The notes under the pieces were generated by a model that saw nothing but the letters and a program-made list of their open reading frames with translations, was not told where the DNA came from and ran no database searches. This document shows positions 1 to 11,500 of a stretch of 64,000 bases of DNA, piece after piece. The stretch covers positions 24,363,948 through 24,427,947 of the forward strand of contig NC_053403.1 of the NCBI RefSeq assembly GCF_016859285.1, given 5' to 3'. This DNA comes from Xiphias gladius. Its lineage: Eukaryota > Chordata > Actinopteri > Istiophoriformes > Xiphiidae. The translations under genes and the position numbers were made by a program. The first letter of the stretch is position 1; every line of letters starts with the position of its first letter.

Positions 1-117
1 ACTTTGTGATACACATTATCAAACCCGTAAAATGAGCAAAACTCTCTCAGTACTTCTTTAACCTGTCTGTGGCACTGAGCCCTACTCCCACACTACTAAA
101 GACATAAACCTTTTAAA

Positions 118-390
118 ATTGAAATATATACTGCAGTTTCATTTTTAAAATGGATCAGTAATTTCCTAAAACAGCTGACCACTGTAGTTTATAGAAACGT
201 TTACTCAAACAGGTGAAACAGCGCATTTGTTGGGGAATATTTTTAGAAGCATATTAATCTACATTTGGTGCACTAGTGTGTATTTCTGCCAACAAATGGT
301 GTATGTGAGAATGACTAAAAATAAACTACAGTGTGTGAGTTCATGGTAAGAAAGGAACATGTCACCCAGTGACACCCAGCTAAATGGAAT
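118..390 (+). repeat. Interspersed repeat family B, copy 1
   Basis: Shares CAGTAATTTCCTAAAACAGC, CACTGTAGTTT, GTGTGTGAGTTCATGGTAA and GTCACCCAGT with 46455-46690, same strand, in the same order. Confidence 0.55.
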
Positions 391-689
391 TTAGCCGTTA
401 GTCATTGTATTATTTACAACTGTGCTTTTCCTACTGTGACATGTCACAATCTCTTCTGTCTATAGCTGCAAAGGCAGAAATCAAGAAGATTGTTTATATG
501 CTCTTCAACAGTCACTATTTACTAGTGCTATTTTTACTACCACCACTATTTTTGTTTTATTTAATTAATTGGTGAATCTAAAGAATACATGATGATCATC
601 ATGCTTTCTTTTCTCTTCTATATTGCACATGATAGGATCCAAAAATGAAAACGTTTGCCTAATGAGTTAGCAAACAACCTATTAACACA

Positions 690-1075
690 TCTAGGCAGCA
701 GACAAATAGCAACATCAGCAGTCATTTTTAGTTATGTTTCTCGCCACGAGCCAAAAGATTCACTTTTCACTTTATTCACCAGCTAGCTGCTAACCTTTGC
801 CGTTCGGACAGGTAATGTACAGTGGGTCTTTCAGAGCTCTTTTTTTTTTTTTTTGCAGAAAACAGCTGCCTTATGCTGCTGGGAAAAGGGTAAATAAAAA
901 CCATAAAGGTGCAGGCCGTAAATCCAAAACAACTGGCTGAGGGATTTTAAAGTCCTCCATAGACCTGAGTTCTGCAGAGTTGTGTGTTAATTCTCTGTGG
1001 GTTTATCACTACAAGCAACCCCTTTCAAATTTTAGGTAGTCATTTGATCCACTGCTAAAATATTGATTAGTGCAC
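690..1075 (+). repeat. Interspersed repeat family A, copy 1
   Basis: Shares ACACATCTAG, CACCAGCTAGCTGCTAAC, ACAGTGGGT and GAAAACAGCTGCCTTATGCT with the copies at 11760-12165 (same strand) and 6870-7250 (inverted). No coding potential. A widespread fish intronic repeat. Confidence 0.55.
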
Positions 1076-1183
1076 CTTTAATTTAATATAATTTCAGTGA
1101 GCACTGGGAATTTTTGATCCTATCATGTGCAATATAGAAATACTAAAATCACACAGTAACATCTACCATCCTGTCTCCTCCAG

Positions 1184-1933
1184 GGATCTGAGAGCAAGCG
1201 ATGCCAATGGCTTTGTACAGAGAGCCATAAGTGCCGCCAATGTCTACAACAACATAGTGAAATACATCGACGATGCAAATATCACCTCGCTCACCACCTC
1301 CAACTTATCCCAAAGAGCTGAAGATGTATGTTACATCATGGAACTATACAGCATACATCCGCTTTATTTCAATTCTGATAGCATACTAGGTTTCACCTTA
1401 TGTGTTCTGCGTTTTAGGCTATCAGTGGGATCAACACACAGCTTGGATACCTGGTAACGCAGAGCGACAATGTTTTCAAGGAATCTGTTTCATTACATTC
1501 AGAACAAATCGGTATGGAAAAGCAATTTGTTCACAGAACTAGATATTACCAACATATTGGTGTTTAATGTGTTTATGATCCAATGTCCAGGTGTCATTTA
1601 CTGTATTTCTCTGTTACAGAGGTTGAAACTGAGGTGGTTGACAAGTTGAAATACATTGAGGAGACCAAAGAGACCTTGGATAAAAACACCAAGAAACTTG
1701 CACAAATAGTGCAAGATATAAGTGGAATTCAGACAAGTAAGATAATATTTGTTTTTTTTTAAAGAAGCAAAATGTCATTTCTGTGTGTCCATTTCAGAGA
1801 GAGCTCAGTGGCGTCTTTAGTCTAGCTTTCATTTGCCTAAATGAAAGGGTTGCTTCATCAATCAAGTAAACCTGAAACTATTTGCATGGCAAGATAACAG
1901 TAGATATAACTGAGAACTCATATAATAACTGTC

Positions 1934-1978
<45 letters not shown>

Positions 1979-2556
1979 CTTTCTCATCCTCTTCATCCTC
2001 TTCCAGACAGAACACCACAGCGTCTGGAGTTCACCCTGGCGGTGGCTGAGGAGACCCTCAACCGCTCAGCAGATGTCCTTCGAACCGTCACCCCCATAAG
2101 CAGCAAGGTTGAGGAATGGGCCAACAACATGAAAAACAACGAATACTCCACAGCTGCTTACGAACAGGCCATTTCCTCCGCCGGGGAAGCTGGTATTAGA
2201 TTCAGGGCAACACATATTTATATGTATCTTGGATGTTTCATAGAATCTCAGTGGGCAGTTAGGATAACCATTTATGATATTAGCTAACTAAAAAATACAT
2301 TAGCTATTCTTCATACATTTAGCTAATCAGTCGCTTGATCCACTGTACTAACAGTTTCTTAGTATATGTATCACATTTAAACTCTTGCTATCTTTTTTGT
2401 TGAACCTGCTTTGCAGTGGAGAACCTGAATGTGCTCGTTCCTGAGCTGCTGGAAAAGCTGAAGGTGGTTGAGGAGAAGAAGCCCGTCAACAATGTGACCA
2501 CCAACATCATGAGGATCAGAGAGCTCATAGCCCAGGCCAGGAGCGTGGCCAAGAAA
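1184..2556 (+). other. lama4: lama4 exons for coiled-coil domain II/I
   Basis: Five exons: 1184-1325, 1418-1511, 1620-1736, 2007-2192 and 2417-2556. They code heptad-rich helical sequence (for example DANGFVQRAISAANVYNNIV and VVDKLKYIEETKETLDKNT) that forms the trimeric laminin coiled coil with beta and gamma chains. The first base of the first exon completes a codon split with an exon outside the window. Each junction keeps the frame. NAT/NVT-type N-glycosylation sequons are visible (NITS, NLSQ, NVTT). Confidence 0.9.
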
Positions 2557-5500
2557 GTGAGTTAATGACTTAATACATGATTACAGTATGGTAGATTTAC
2601 GAGACACGGGCAAATCCAGCTTCATTCTAGATCTAAGATGCCAACAGCAGCAGTTAGAAAACACATTGTCAGGATATAGACATTTACTGTAGCAATTTAC
2701 TAGAAACCAGCAAACTACTTTTTAGAGGTGAAATTGTACAGTCTATGTGTACTCGTCCTCACAATTCCAAAGCTTTTTTTTACTGCACACCTCATGTTGG
2801 TGCCAGCAGATACATAAAGTTAGCTCCTGCAGGTATGGAGAAGTGAAGTGTGATTGGGTCCCGTCACAAAAGTAACATTAGCATAAAATTATGGTAAGCC
2901 CCCTCATTGTGAATATTATAAATATTATAAGATTCGCATTTATGAGCTTCTTGCTGTTATTCACCAGTCACTGTAATGATAAGAAGAAGAAGAAGAAGAA
3001 GATTATTTATACAGCACTTCTTAAAGTGTTTTTACATGGTAAAATCAAGATAAAATTATTCAGCTTTATAATAACATAATGCTAGATAAAATTAAAATAA
3101 AATCAGAAAAATAAAAGTAAAGAATTAATAGAGTAAAATACCCAACAAAAAATATGATAAAATGAGTGAAAGGAACAGATATTATGGTAAATACAGGTAT
3201 TTACCAGTACTGTTTATCAGACGCATGGGGTCATGGAAGGAGACGCTGCAGCTGTTTGTGATTTTTCTCTGAAATATTACAAGCTTAACAATGTAATGTA
3301 TTTTATAAATATTTCTTAAAGCTATTGGTCTACATCCACATCCACCTATATGAACCATAACTAAGTCACACAATGTAACTCTACACACTCTAAACTGATC
3401 ATCAAAGTATTGCTCATAGACCCTGATAAAAGTTTGCACTATTCATTACACACCTATAAACCTTATTAAAATCCAGGACTCTGACCAGATAGCGAGATCC
3501 TAATAGCTAACAGGCAAGTCTTTGTCTTGGTACATTGGAACATTTCCCACGGATTACTTCTGCAATTCATGCAATTTAAGTCACAAAAACAACTCCTCAT
3601 ACTGAGCTCACCATAAGCTCTCAGTCATTCTGGTTTGTTTTCTGTCCCAGGTCCAAGTTTCTATGAAGTTCAACGGCCAGTCCTCGGTGGAGGTTCATCC
3701 TCACAGTAACCTGGAAGAGCTGAAGACAGTGACATCTATTAGCTTGTTCATGAGAGTGGACCCTGACAAGGATCCCATAGAGGACCGTTTCATCTTGTAC
3801 CTGGGAGACAGAAATGTGAGTCCAGGGAGAATCGGTTGCTCTGCCATTCGGTGTCATTATTTACGATAAAATAAATGCTTACCAGGAAGAATGCTGAGTA
3901 GATACAGATGGGAGCTATTACATCAAGTAAATGCAGTTGTGGGAAACAACTGCATTCACTTGATTTAATGGCTGGGTATGTGTGTGGGTATGTGTCCAAG
4001 ATCTGTTGCTAAAACTTCACAGACTTGCATCCCGACGCCAAGGGCAAAGATAGAATGCAGGGAGCAGCTTGTGGACATAAATTGTTTGTTGTGATCACGG
4101 GAGCACTAAAAACAGCCTCTGAAAGTGCACAGTTGCCCCATTCAAAGGTCTCCAAGAGACGCCTGTGACAATAATGCATGTGTGTGCCTTCAAAGTTGGA
4201 CTTCATTTACATAAATACCATTGGCCCCTGCCCACTGGGGCACAGAAAGAGTGCAGCTACCCAGTGTGAGGCCTCTCTGTTCTCTTTAACGATATTTCAC
4301 CTTGGTGATTTCGGTGCCACTGTAATATATGCGGTACTGTTTGTCTACAGCTTTTCAGTGTGGAATATTAGTCTTAACGTGAGCGTGACTCTAGTCACAA
4401 ATGAGGGATGTTTATGCTTTGGAAACCACAGTGGTGAACTGTTGTAAAGGGACAAAACAAAGGTCCTCATGGGAAAATGAACAGAGTGTCAACTCACGCT
4501 GATGTTTTCTGATGTCTATGCCCTCAGGGTAGGAAAGACTACATGGGTCTGGCTATCAAGAATGACAACCTGGTGTATGTGTACAACCTCGGCGGCGAAG
4601 ATGTTGAGATCCCGTTGGGTTCAAAGCCTGTCAGCCAATGGCCTGCAGTCTTCAACTACATCAAAGTAGAGAGGTAATATCTATTCATGAGCTTTGTTCA
4701 AGTGACAAATATTGTACAAGTGATTAAACTTGTATGTCAGGTTCACCAGTTTCCCTGAACAAATATAATCTGAATGAATTTGAAATTTAAATGTTACTGC
4801 AATCCACTAAAATCATTTTGCAAAAACTATTTAAAGGTGCCTTGTAGAGTTACTGACCAGTGAGGCAGTGAAGAAGAAGACTGTTAGCAAGCACGGGTTG
4901 TATCTGAAATCACACCTCATGTACTATTCCCTGTGTAATAGATACTCAATAAATAAATAAAACCTTACTCAATAGTTTACTCAGTAATGAACACTAAATT
5001 GAGATTTCTGACACTTACTAATCATTGTCACTTTGCGTCATCACTGACTGGTCTAGAGTTGCATAGTGATTTTCACAGCTATAAAAATGTGACACACTGC
5101 ATCACAGACAGCAGTGTACAAGCCATGGACACTACTATTTTCGTTCCATTGTGGAATTTCTCTGGACGCTGTATAGTGGATAAATTTAAACAGCAGACAT
5201 TAAATACAGTTGGTGGTAAAATTACTTTTGTTACTCATAGTTCTTTGTACTTTCTGCTTGTAGGCTGGGGAGACACGGAAAAGTCTTCCTGACCATCCCC
5301 AGTCAGAGCTCCACAGACGAGCAGAAGTTCATCCAAAAAGGCGAGGCTCCAGGCACTGACTCACTGTTTGACATTGACCCCAAGGATATAGTGTTCTTTG
5401 TTGGTGGTGTCCCACCAGATGTCAGGGTAATGCATTTTACGAAGGTCCTTATTACAAATAAATCCTTATTTAATCATCTGTTTTTTCCTAAATGATGTGA

Positions 5501-8500
5501 CTGTGTTTCACTGTTTTCAACCTAGCTTCCACCCCCTCTGAGTCTTGCTCCTTTTGTGGGCTGCATCGAGCTGGCCTCGCTGAACAATGATGTGATCAGT
5601 CTATACAATTTCAAGAAGAGTCACAAAATGGATGTGGTTACATCATCACCATGCCCTAGGTACACATTTGCATGGCTAGATTATCTCATCTACAAATTCT
5701 CAGTTCTCTCAAAGTACAGTGTGCAAGACAGACTAAAGAATGTGTTTTGTTTTTACTTGATATTCTGACTTTTGTGGTGCAGATTTTTGAACAAATTTGC
5801 CATCATCGCATCACCAACAGCAACTGACATTCAGTAAACTTGAGGTTTATGGGATCCCTGGTAATCTAGCCTTGCCTATTTAGTCTTTTTTGTGTTGAAG
5901 AATGTTCCCAGATGGGATGTGTCTGAACTGAGATGGTGACACATCAAGCACTCTGAAGTTATTACACAAGCTGTTTAAAGTATCCAATCCCATTTCTCCT
6001 CTCTCTCTCAGGTATAAGTTGGCATTCTCGCAGAGTCGCATTGCCAGCTACCTGTTTGATGGAACAGGCTATGCACTCATCAATAATATTGAGAGGAGGG
6101 GCAAATTTGGTGTTGTCACGAGATTTGATATTGCAGTAAGAACAGTTGCAAACAATGGTGTTCTTTTCCTGATGGTCAATGGGGTAAGTCTAAAAACTCT
6201 GTAATCGTCTTTCAACATTTTCCATCTTGAACCATATTTTTAGATAGAAAATGGCTGTATATTGTGCATTACATAAACAGCAATTTGTATCATTTTGTAT
6301 CACATTTCTTTCACATTGTCAAGACATAATAGAAGGTTATTGAAGTGTAGATGCATTTCTGAAGCATTTGTGATTATCAACTGATCTAAATGCTTATGTA
6401 CTTTATTTTCTTCTTTACAGGATAAATTCTTCCTTTTAGAATTAAAGAATGGCTTCCTGCGCCTAATGTATGACTTTGGCTTCAGTAACGGGCCAAAACT
6501 TTTGGAGAACAACTTACCAAAGCTGCAAATAAATGACGCACGGTACCATGAGGTACGTTTCACACTTCTAATTAAGTTGGCTGGGCAAATTCAGCTTGAA
6601 CATGTGTGAATATGTTATGTGTTGCTGTAACTGTCGGTGTCGGGCTGTTCGCACAGGTGTCAGTCATCTACCATCAGTCAAAGAAGGTGATCTTACTGGT
6701 GGACAAAAGCCATGTTAAATCTGTGGAGAATCCAAAAACCACACTGCCCTTCTCCGATATCTACATAGGAGGGGCTCCCTCAAGCATCCTCAAATCCAGG
6801 TGTGTTAAATAATGCTGCAAACAAATGTATTGCACTAAATGCAGCAGAGGCCTGTTTCCAGGATCCACATTTACTTTATGTTTCTCAGGTGATCACATTA
6901 CCCTTTTGGTACCTAAGGTGGCAGTAGAGAGAAACTGATTACATTTTCGAGAGTCTGGAGGTAATTTGTGTTTCTAGCGCCCTCATGAATGTGAGCCCAA
7001 AATTCACTCTCCTTGTAGTTCTGCTTTGGTCTCCACCAACTCTAACTAACTAGCTAGTTGTTAACTTTGTGTGTCTGGTGGTGGGTAGTGTACAGTCAGT
7101 TGCAGCAGTAGGCAGCTGTTTTCAGAGAAAACGCTCTGATAAATCCACTGTACACTAGCCAACCAAATGGAAGAGAGACTTAGCGACTAGCTAGCTAACT
7201 AGATGTTCACCTCTAGCAGCTATAAATGACTTACATTCATCAGGTGAGCCAAAACGTATTTCTAAATGAATCCTAATGGCTTTGTTTCTGCTGGAAGTGT
7301 AAATAGGCAAAACATGAGGCATTGACAACTGTGTGAGACTATAATGTGTCCCAGGGGAGATTTTTTGTTTTTTACTTTCTTGTGTAGTATTTCTGCCCCT
7401 AAGTAGCCAACCATGTCTGATACTGCAGCGTTAGGTTTCAACTCACTACTTCATGTTTGTCAAAAGATTTCCTTGTAGTAACTATATATGCCAATATGAA
7501 TTTGGGGCATATAGGTGACTCCTTGGAGTATAAATATGGGTATTCCCCTACTTTTTAATTTGGTGCCATAAAAATGATGGTTTCTTTTTTAAATACTGTA
7601 GATACCTTGTCTAGTGCAGCCTAGAATTTCTCTATTAGATGGTGACAATACTGTATATGTATTACCACAGGCCAGAGCTGTCTTCTGTGATTGGCCTGAA
7701 AGGCTGTGTGAAAGGTTTCCAGTTCCAGAAAAAAGACTTCAACCTGCTGGAGGAGCCTGGCACCATTGGCATCAGCAGCGGCTGCCCTGAAGAGTCATTT
7801 GTAAGTGCTCCCTCCAACACTTCACACATTGTCACCGATAATGAACTGTGTCAGTTCCATATACGCTGTTTCACAAAAAGTCAAACACGCATCTCTCGTT
7901 TGAGAGAAAATAATTGTTTCAGTTCAAAAGCTTTCACATGAGTCAGTCGATATTGCCATTGGAGGATCACTGATATGTTAGCTGAATGGTGAGTGAAAGG
8001 TAATCAATTATGAAAGTGAGATGTGTTTTTATTGTGACAGATGTCCCGCAAAGCCTATTTCACTGGTGAGAGCTACCTGGGATCCACAGCAAAGATTTCC
8101 CCCTTTGAGAACTTTGAGGGAGGACTCAACTTCAGAACAGTACAACCCAGTGGACTTCTGTTCTACCACAGTGAAGGGGTACAAACAAATCAATGTCTTT
8201 ATTGCAAAGCTATTAGTTAATTGAGATAATTCTGTAATAAAGATCAGAGCTTTTTCTTTTTGAGACCTTGTTGTGCTGCTGAATAATAACTATATTCTAT
8301 AATAACTATATAACTAATAACTATATTATAATAAAATTATAATAACCATCATTTTATTTTCTCCCTTTTCAGTCTGATGAGTTCAGCATCTCCCTGGAGA
8401 ATGGAGCAGTGGTGCTGAACTCCAGAGGCACAAGAGTCAAATCACAAAAGAAACAATACAGTGATGGAAGGACACACTTCTTAGTAGCCTCGGTGAACAA

Positions 8501-11500
8501 TCAGAAGTAAGTATTTAACTTCAAAGCTGTCTTTTGTGTCTAGCCATCTCTACAATCTGTTTTCTCTCAATTGTATAAAGTTAAGCTGCAACTTTCTTAT
8601 TAATTTAATTTTAGGATTATCCGATTGCTTGACCCATAAAAGCCCCTATGTAAGGAATTTTTTCATGCCAACATGTGCTGGTGGAAACAGAGACAATGAT
8701 CTGTGCAAATCCGGCGGTAGAAAGACTGGATGGGGGAGGGGCTAATTAAAAACCATGAGCTGCATGGGTAATACCTGCCCTAGCATGTTCACTACTGATA
8801 TTATAAACCACTTCATAGGTTAACAGAACCTTTTCTGTAAAATTTCAGTTAACCACTAAGAGCTATCAGCTTCTAGACCAACAAATATTTATTTACAGCT
8901 CCTGACAGAAATCTGAGGAGGGACTTACGACATCAGCTTAAAATGGAAATGTCTTCCATGCTGTCTGTGGCTTAGTTTACCGATACCAATAATGTGTGCA
9001 TAAAAAATGAAGGCAGTAGGAGATGTATTATATCAGACGCATGGCATGAAAAATGAAAAACATTCAAGACAAAAATCAGAGCGCGAGTTCACTTCCTTTA
9101 TAATTTCAAAGCCTTTATCACATTCCTATGACTTTACATTTCTATAGAACATATCTGGTTGGTTTAGTGATCTTAACGTACTAAAAGTGACAAATTGTAT
9201 GGAATTTCTATTGTCAATATAATTTTAAAATATTCCAAAAGTAACTTAAAAATAATAATAAAACATATATATATATAAATCTCTGTTATCATTATTTTAT
9301 TTTGTGCTTCTGTGCATTCGTTTTGATTTATCAAATATAGTAGCATACATTCTGTTGAAGCTACTCAACAGCGAGTTTATGATATTTACTCATATGACAT
9401 CAGGATAATATTAGATGGACTGTCAGTCTGTGCATTTTGTCCAGAGTCTCTGCAGATAACAGGGAAGAGATTTGTCTGTTAGTTGTCTGACACAGGTGCT
9501 ACTGCACTAGTCAAAGCTGTTGGCAACTTATTAGCCAACAAGTTCACCCATTTTGGGATCGCCAAACCCAACGCAGCGGCGTGAACCAGAACAAACAGAG
9601 AATTGCTTTTCCACTGTGGCATTATTGGGTTTTACTGCTAGTTTACCACCATGACAGTAGAGACTTGCAGAAGTTCCAAATCTACATCAGTTCCAAATAT
9701 AACAACTTATTCGCTGACTGAGTGTTTTTCAGACACATTTCATGGAAAATTGTTGATACATTTTTTTTTTTAAATATGTTGCATATAGACAGCCAAAAAA
9801 GGTGGGTGGGTAAACAGACAGTGAGAAAGGTATGATGCTGCTTACAGTAAGTAGATAGTTAGAAAAGTAGGTGCTCTGGTGACTGGTTGAACTTGTTCAC
9901 CTTAGGTATTCTCTGTTGGTGGACGACAAAGACAAGCAGGAGAAGAAACGTCCATCATCAGCCACAAGATCCTCATCAGGTTCTGATGTAAAGACCTTCT
10001 ACTATGGAGGGTCTCCAAGCAGCAGCTTCAGGAACTTCACTGGCTGCATCAGCTATGCCTACATCAACAGGTAAATCACTACTGAACGGTCCATCACTAC
10101 AGCTTAGAGTGTGACTGGATGGAGCTGATTTAGTTTACTCTTTGAGGTAGGCCAAATTGTCCCCTTCATGTCTCTCCAGACTGCAGCAGTCGGAGTTTTC
10201 TAAGTGAGGATTTGGCTGTAGTTGCTGCTTAGTATGGAGGCCTTTCTCCCTCTCCCTCTATCCAAGGAAGAGACACACAAATAAAGCTTTGTGTTTAAGG
10301 ACATGGAGTGTTTCCATGGAGACATAATAGTGTGTTGAGAGCCTCTCTGCAGCTTTTACATGTTTAGCACTTTTGCACCCTCCCCCTGTCACTCCTTCTG
10401 TGTTTCTGAAGACAAGACCGGGACATTGAACCTGAGGACTTTCAGCGGTACACAGAGAAGGTTCAGACCTCCCTGCAGGACTGTCCAGTCCAGCCCCCCC
10501 CTGCCGCTCTGCTGTCAAGGCACAGGGATAACACGTCCAGAGCCAAACATGGCCAGTCACAGAGGGTAAAAACGAAAGAATGCTTTCAATGAACACTGGC
10601 TTTTTGGGGCTGTATACTTTTTCGTTTGGTTGCAATCATTAAGGCCATACTGATATTCAATCAACACTCTCAAAGGTTACCAGGGACAAGTCCAGCATCC
10701 CTCAAGGCCTGATGGAACTGAAGAGTGATGACCAGGAGCCATCAGAGCTGAACATCGAGCCCTGCTACCTCTCCTCAAGTCCCAGAGCATCTCACCAAGC
10801 CTTCCACTACGGTGGCGTCGCTAACAGCCGACAGCACTACACAGATCTCCCAGACTCCCTTTCTAAGAGGTACGTCTAACAGAGAACTAGAAATTATTTC
10901 AAGGCAAGTCTGTTCAAAAGCTCAGTGTGCACATAACTCTTTCAAGTGTTTCTTTGTGTCTGCACGCATGACAAAATGAACCATCCATCTTCCAGGTCCC
11001 ACTTCTCCTTATCCCTGAAGACCCACTCATCCTTTGGTTCCATTTTTTATGTATCTGATGTCCAAGAGGACAACTTCATGGCTCTCTTCCTTGCTGATGG
11101 GAAACTGGTATACACCTTCAATGTAGCAGACCAGAGAGTCAAAATCACGACTGAGGAGAAATACAATGACGGTGCATGGCACAATGTAAGTTCATGAAAT
11201 GATCCCATCTGTCAATACTGCATTTATGCATGGGCAGGTGCATGTTTAGTTATGTGTCAACAGTATATACAGCGACAACTCTTTCTCTTCTCCTGCTGTA
11301 GGTTATTTTTATCCGTGATGGGAGTATGGGGCGGTTAATAATTGATGGGCTCACAGTGCTGGAGGACAGCGCTCAGGGAAGCAACATCTCCTGGCATGTC
11401 AGCAGTCCCCTCTACGTCGGAGGAGTTCCTCCTGGGAGAGCTCAGAAGAATATTCAGGTATGGGTTAAAGTTTATTAGGGGTTAAATTATGGGTTAATGT

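Larger units (their letters stand above)
1..1183. other. lama4 intron (incomplete at window start)
   Basis: No exon recognised. It holds family B (118-390) and family A (690-1075) repeats and AT-rich sequence, and ends in the TCTCCTCCAG acceptor. Confidence 0.7.
3651..5659 (+). other. lama4: lama4 exons for laminin G domain 1
   Basis: Four exons: 3651-3815, 4528-4673, 5264-5426 and 5526-5659. The domain opens with VQVSMKFNGQSSVEV and ends at the conserved Cys of SSPCP; the paired Cys is in FVGCIELASL. The motif VFFVGGVPPDVRLPP is the typical LG beta-strand M region. Junctions are in frame, with phase-2 joins at 4673/5264 and 5659/6012. Confidence 0.9.
6012..7800 (+). other. lama4: lama4 exons for laminin G domain 2
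   Basis: Four exons: 6012-6183, 6421-6552, 6657-6799 and 7671-7800. They code YKLAFSQSRIASYLFDGTGY through to ISSGCPEESF. The LG Cys pair is GLKGCVKGFQF and SSGCPE, and IYIGGAP marks the late beta strand. The exon at 6012 starts immediately after a CTCTCTCTCAG acceptor. Confidence 0.9.

Noticed and set aside
10258..10635. 125-codon minus-strand frame as a gene
   Set aside because: It overlaps a lama4 LG3/linker exon in antisense and resembles no known protein.
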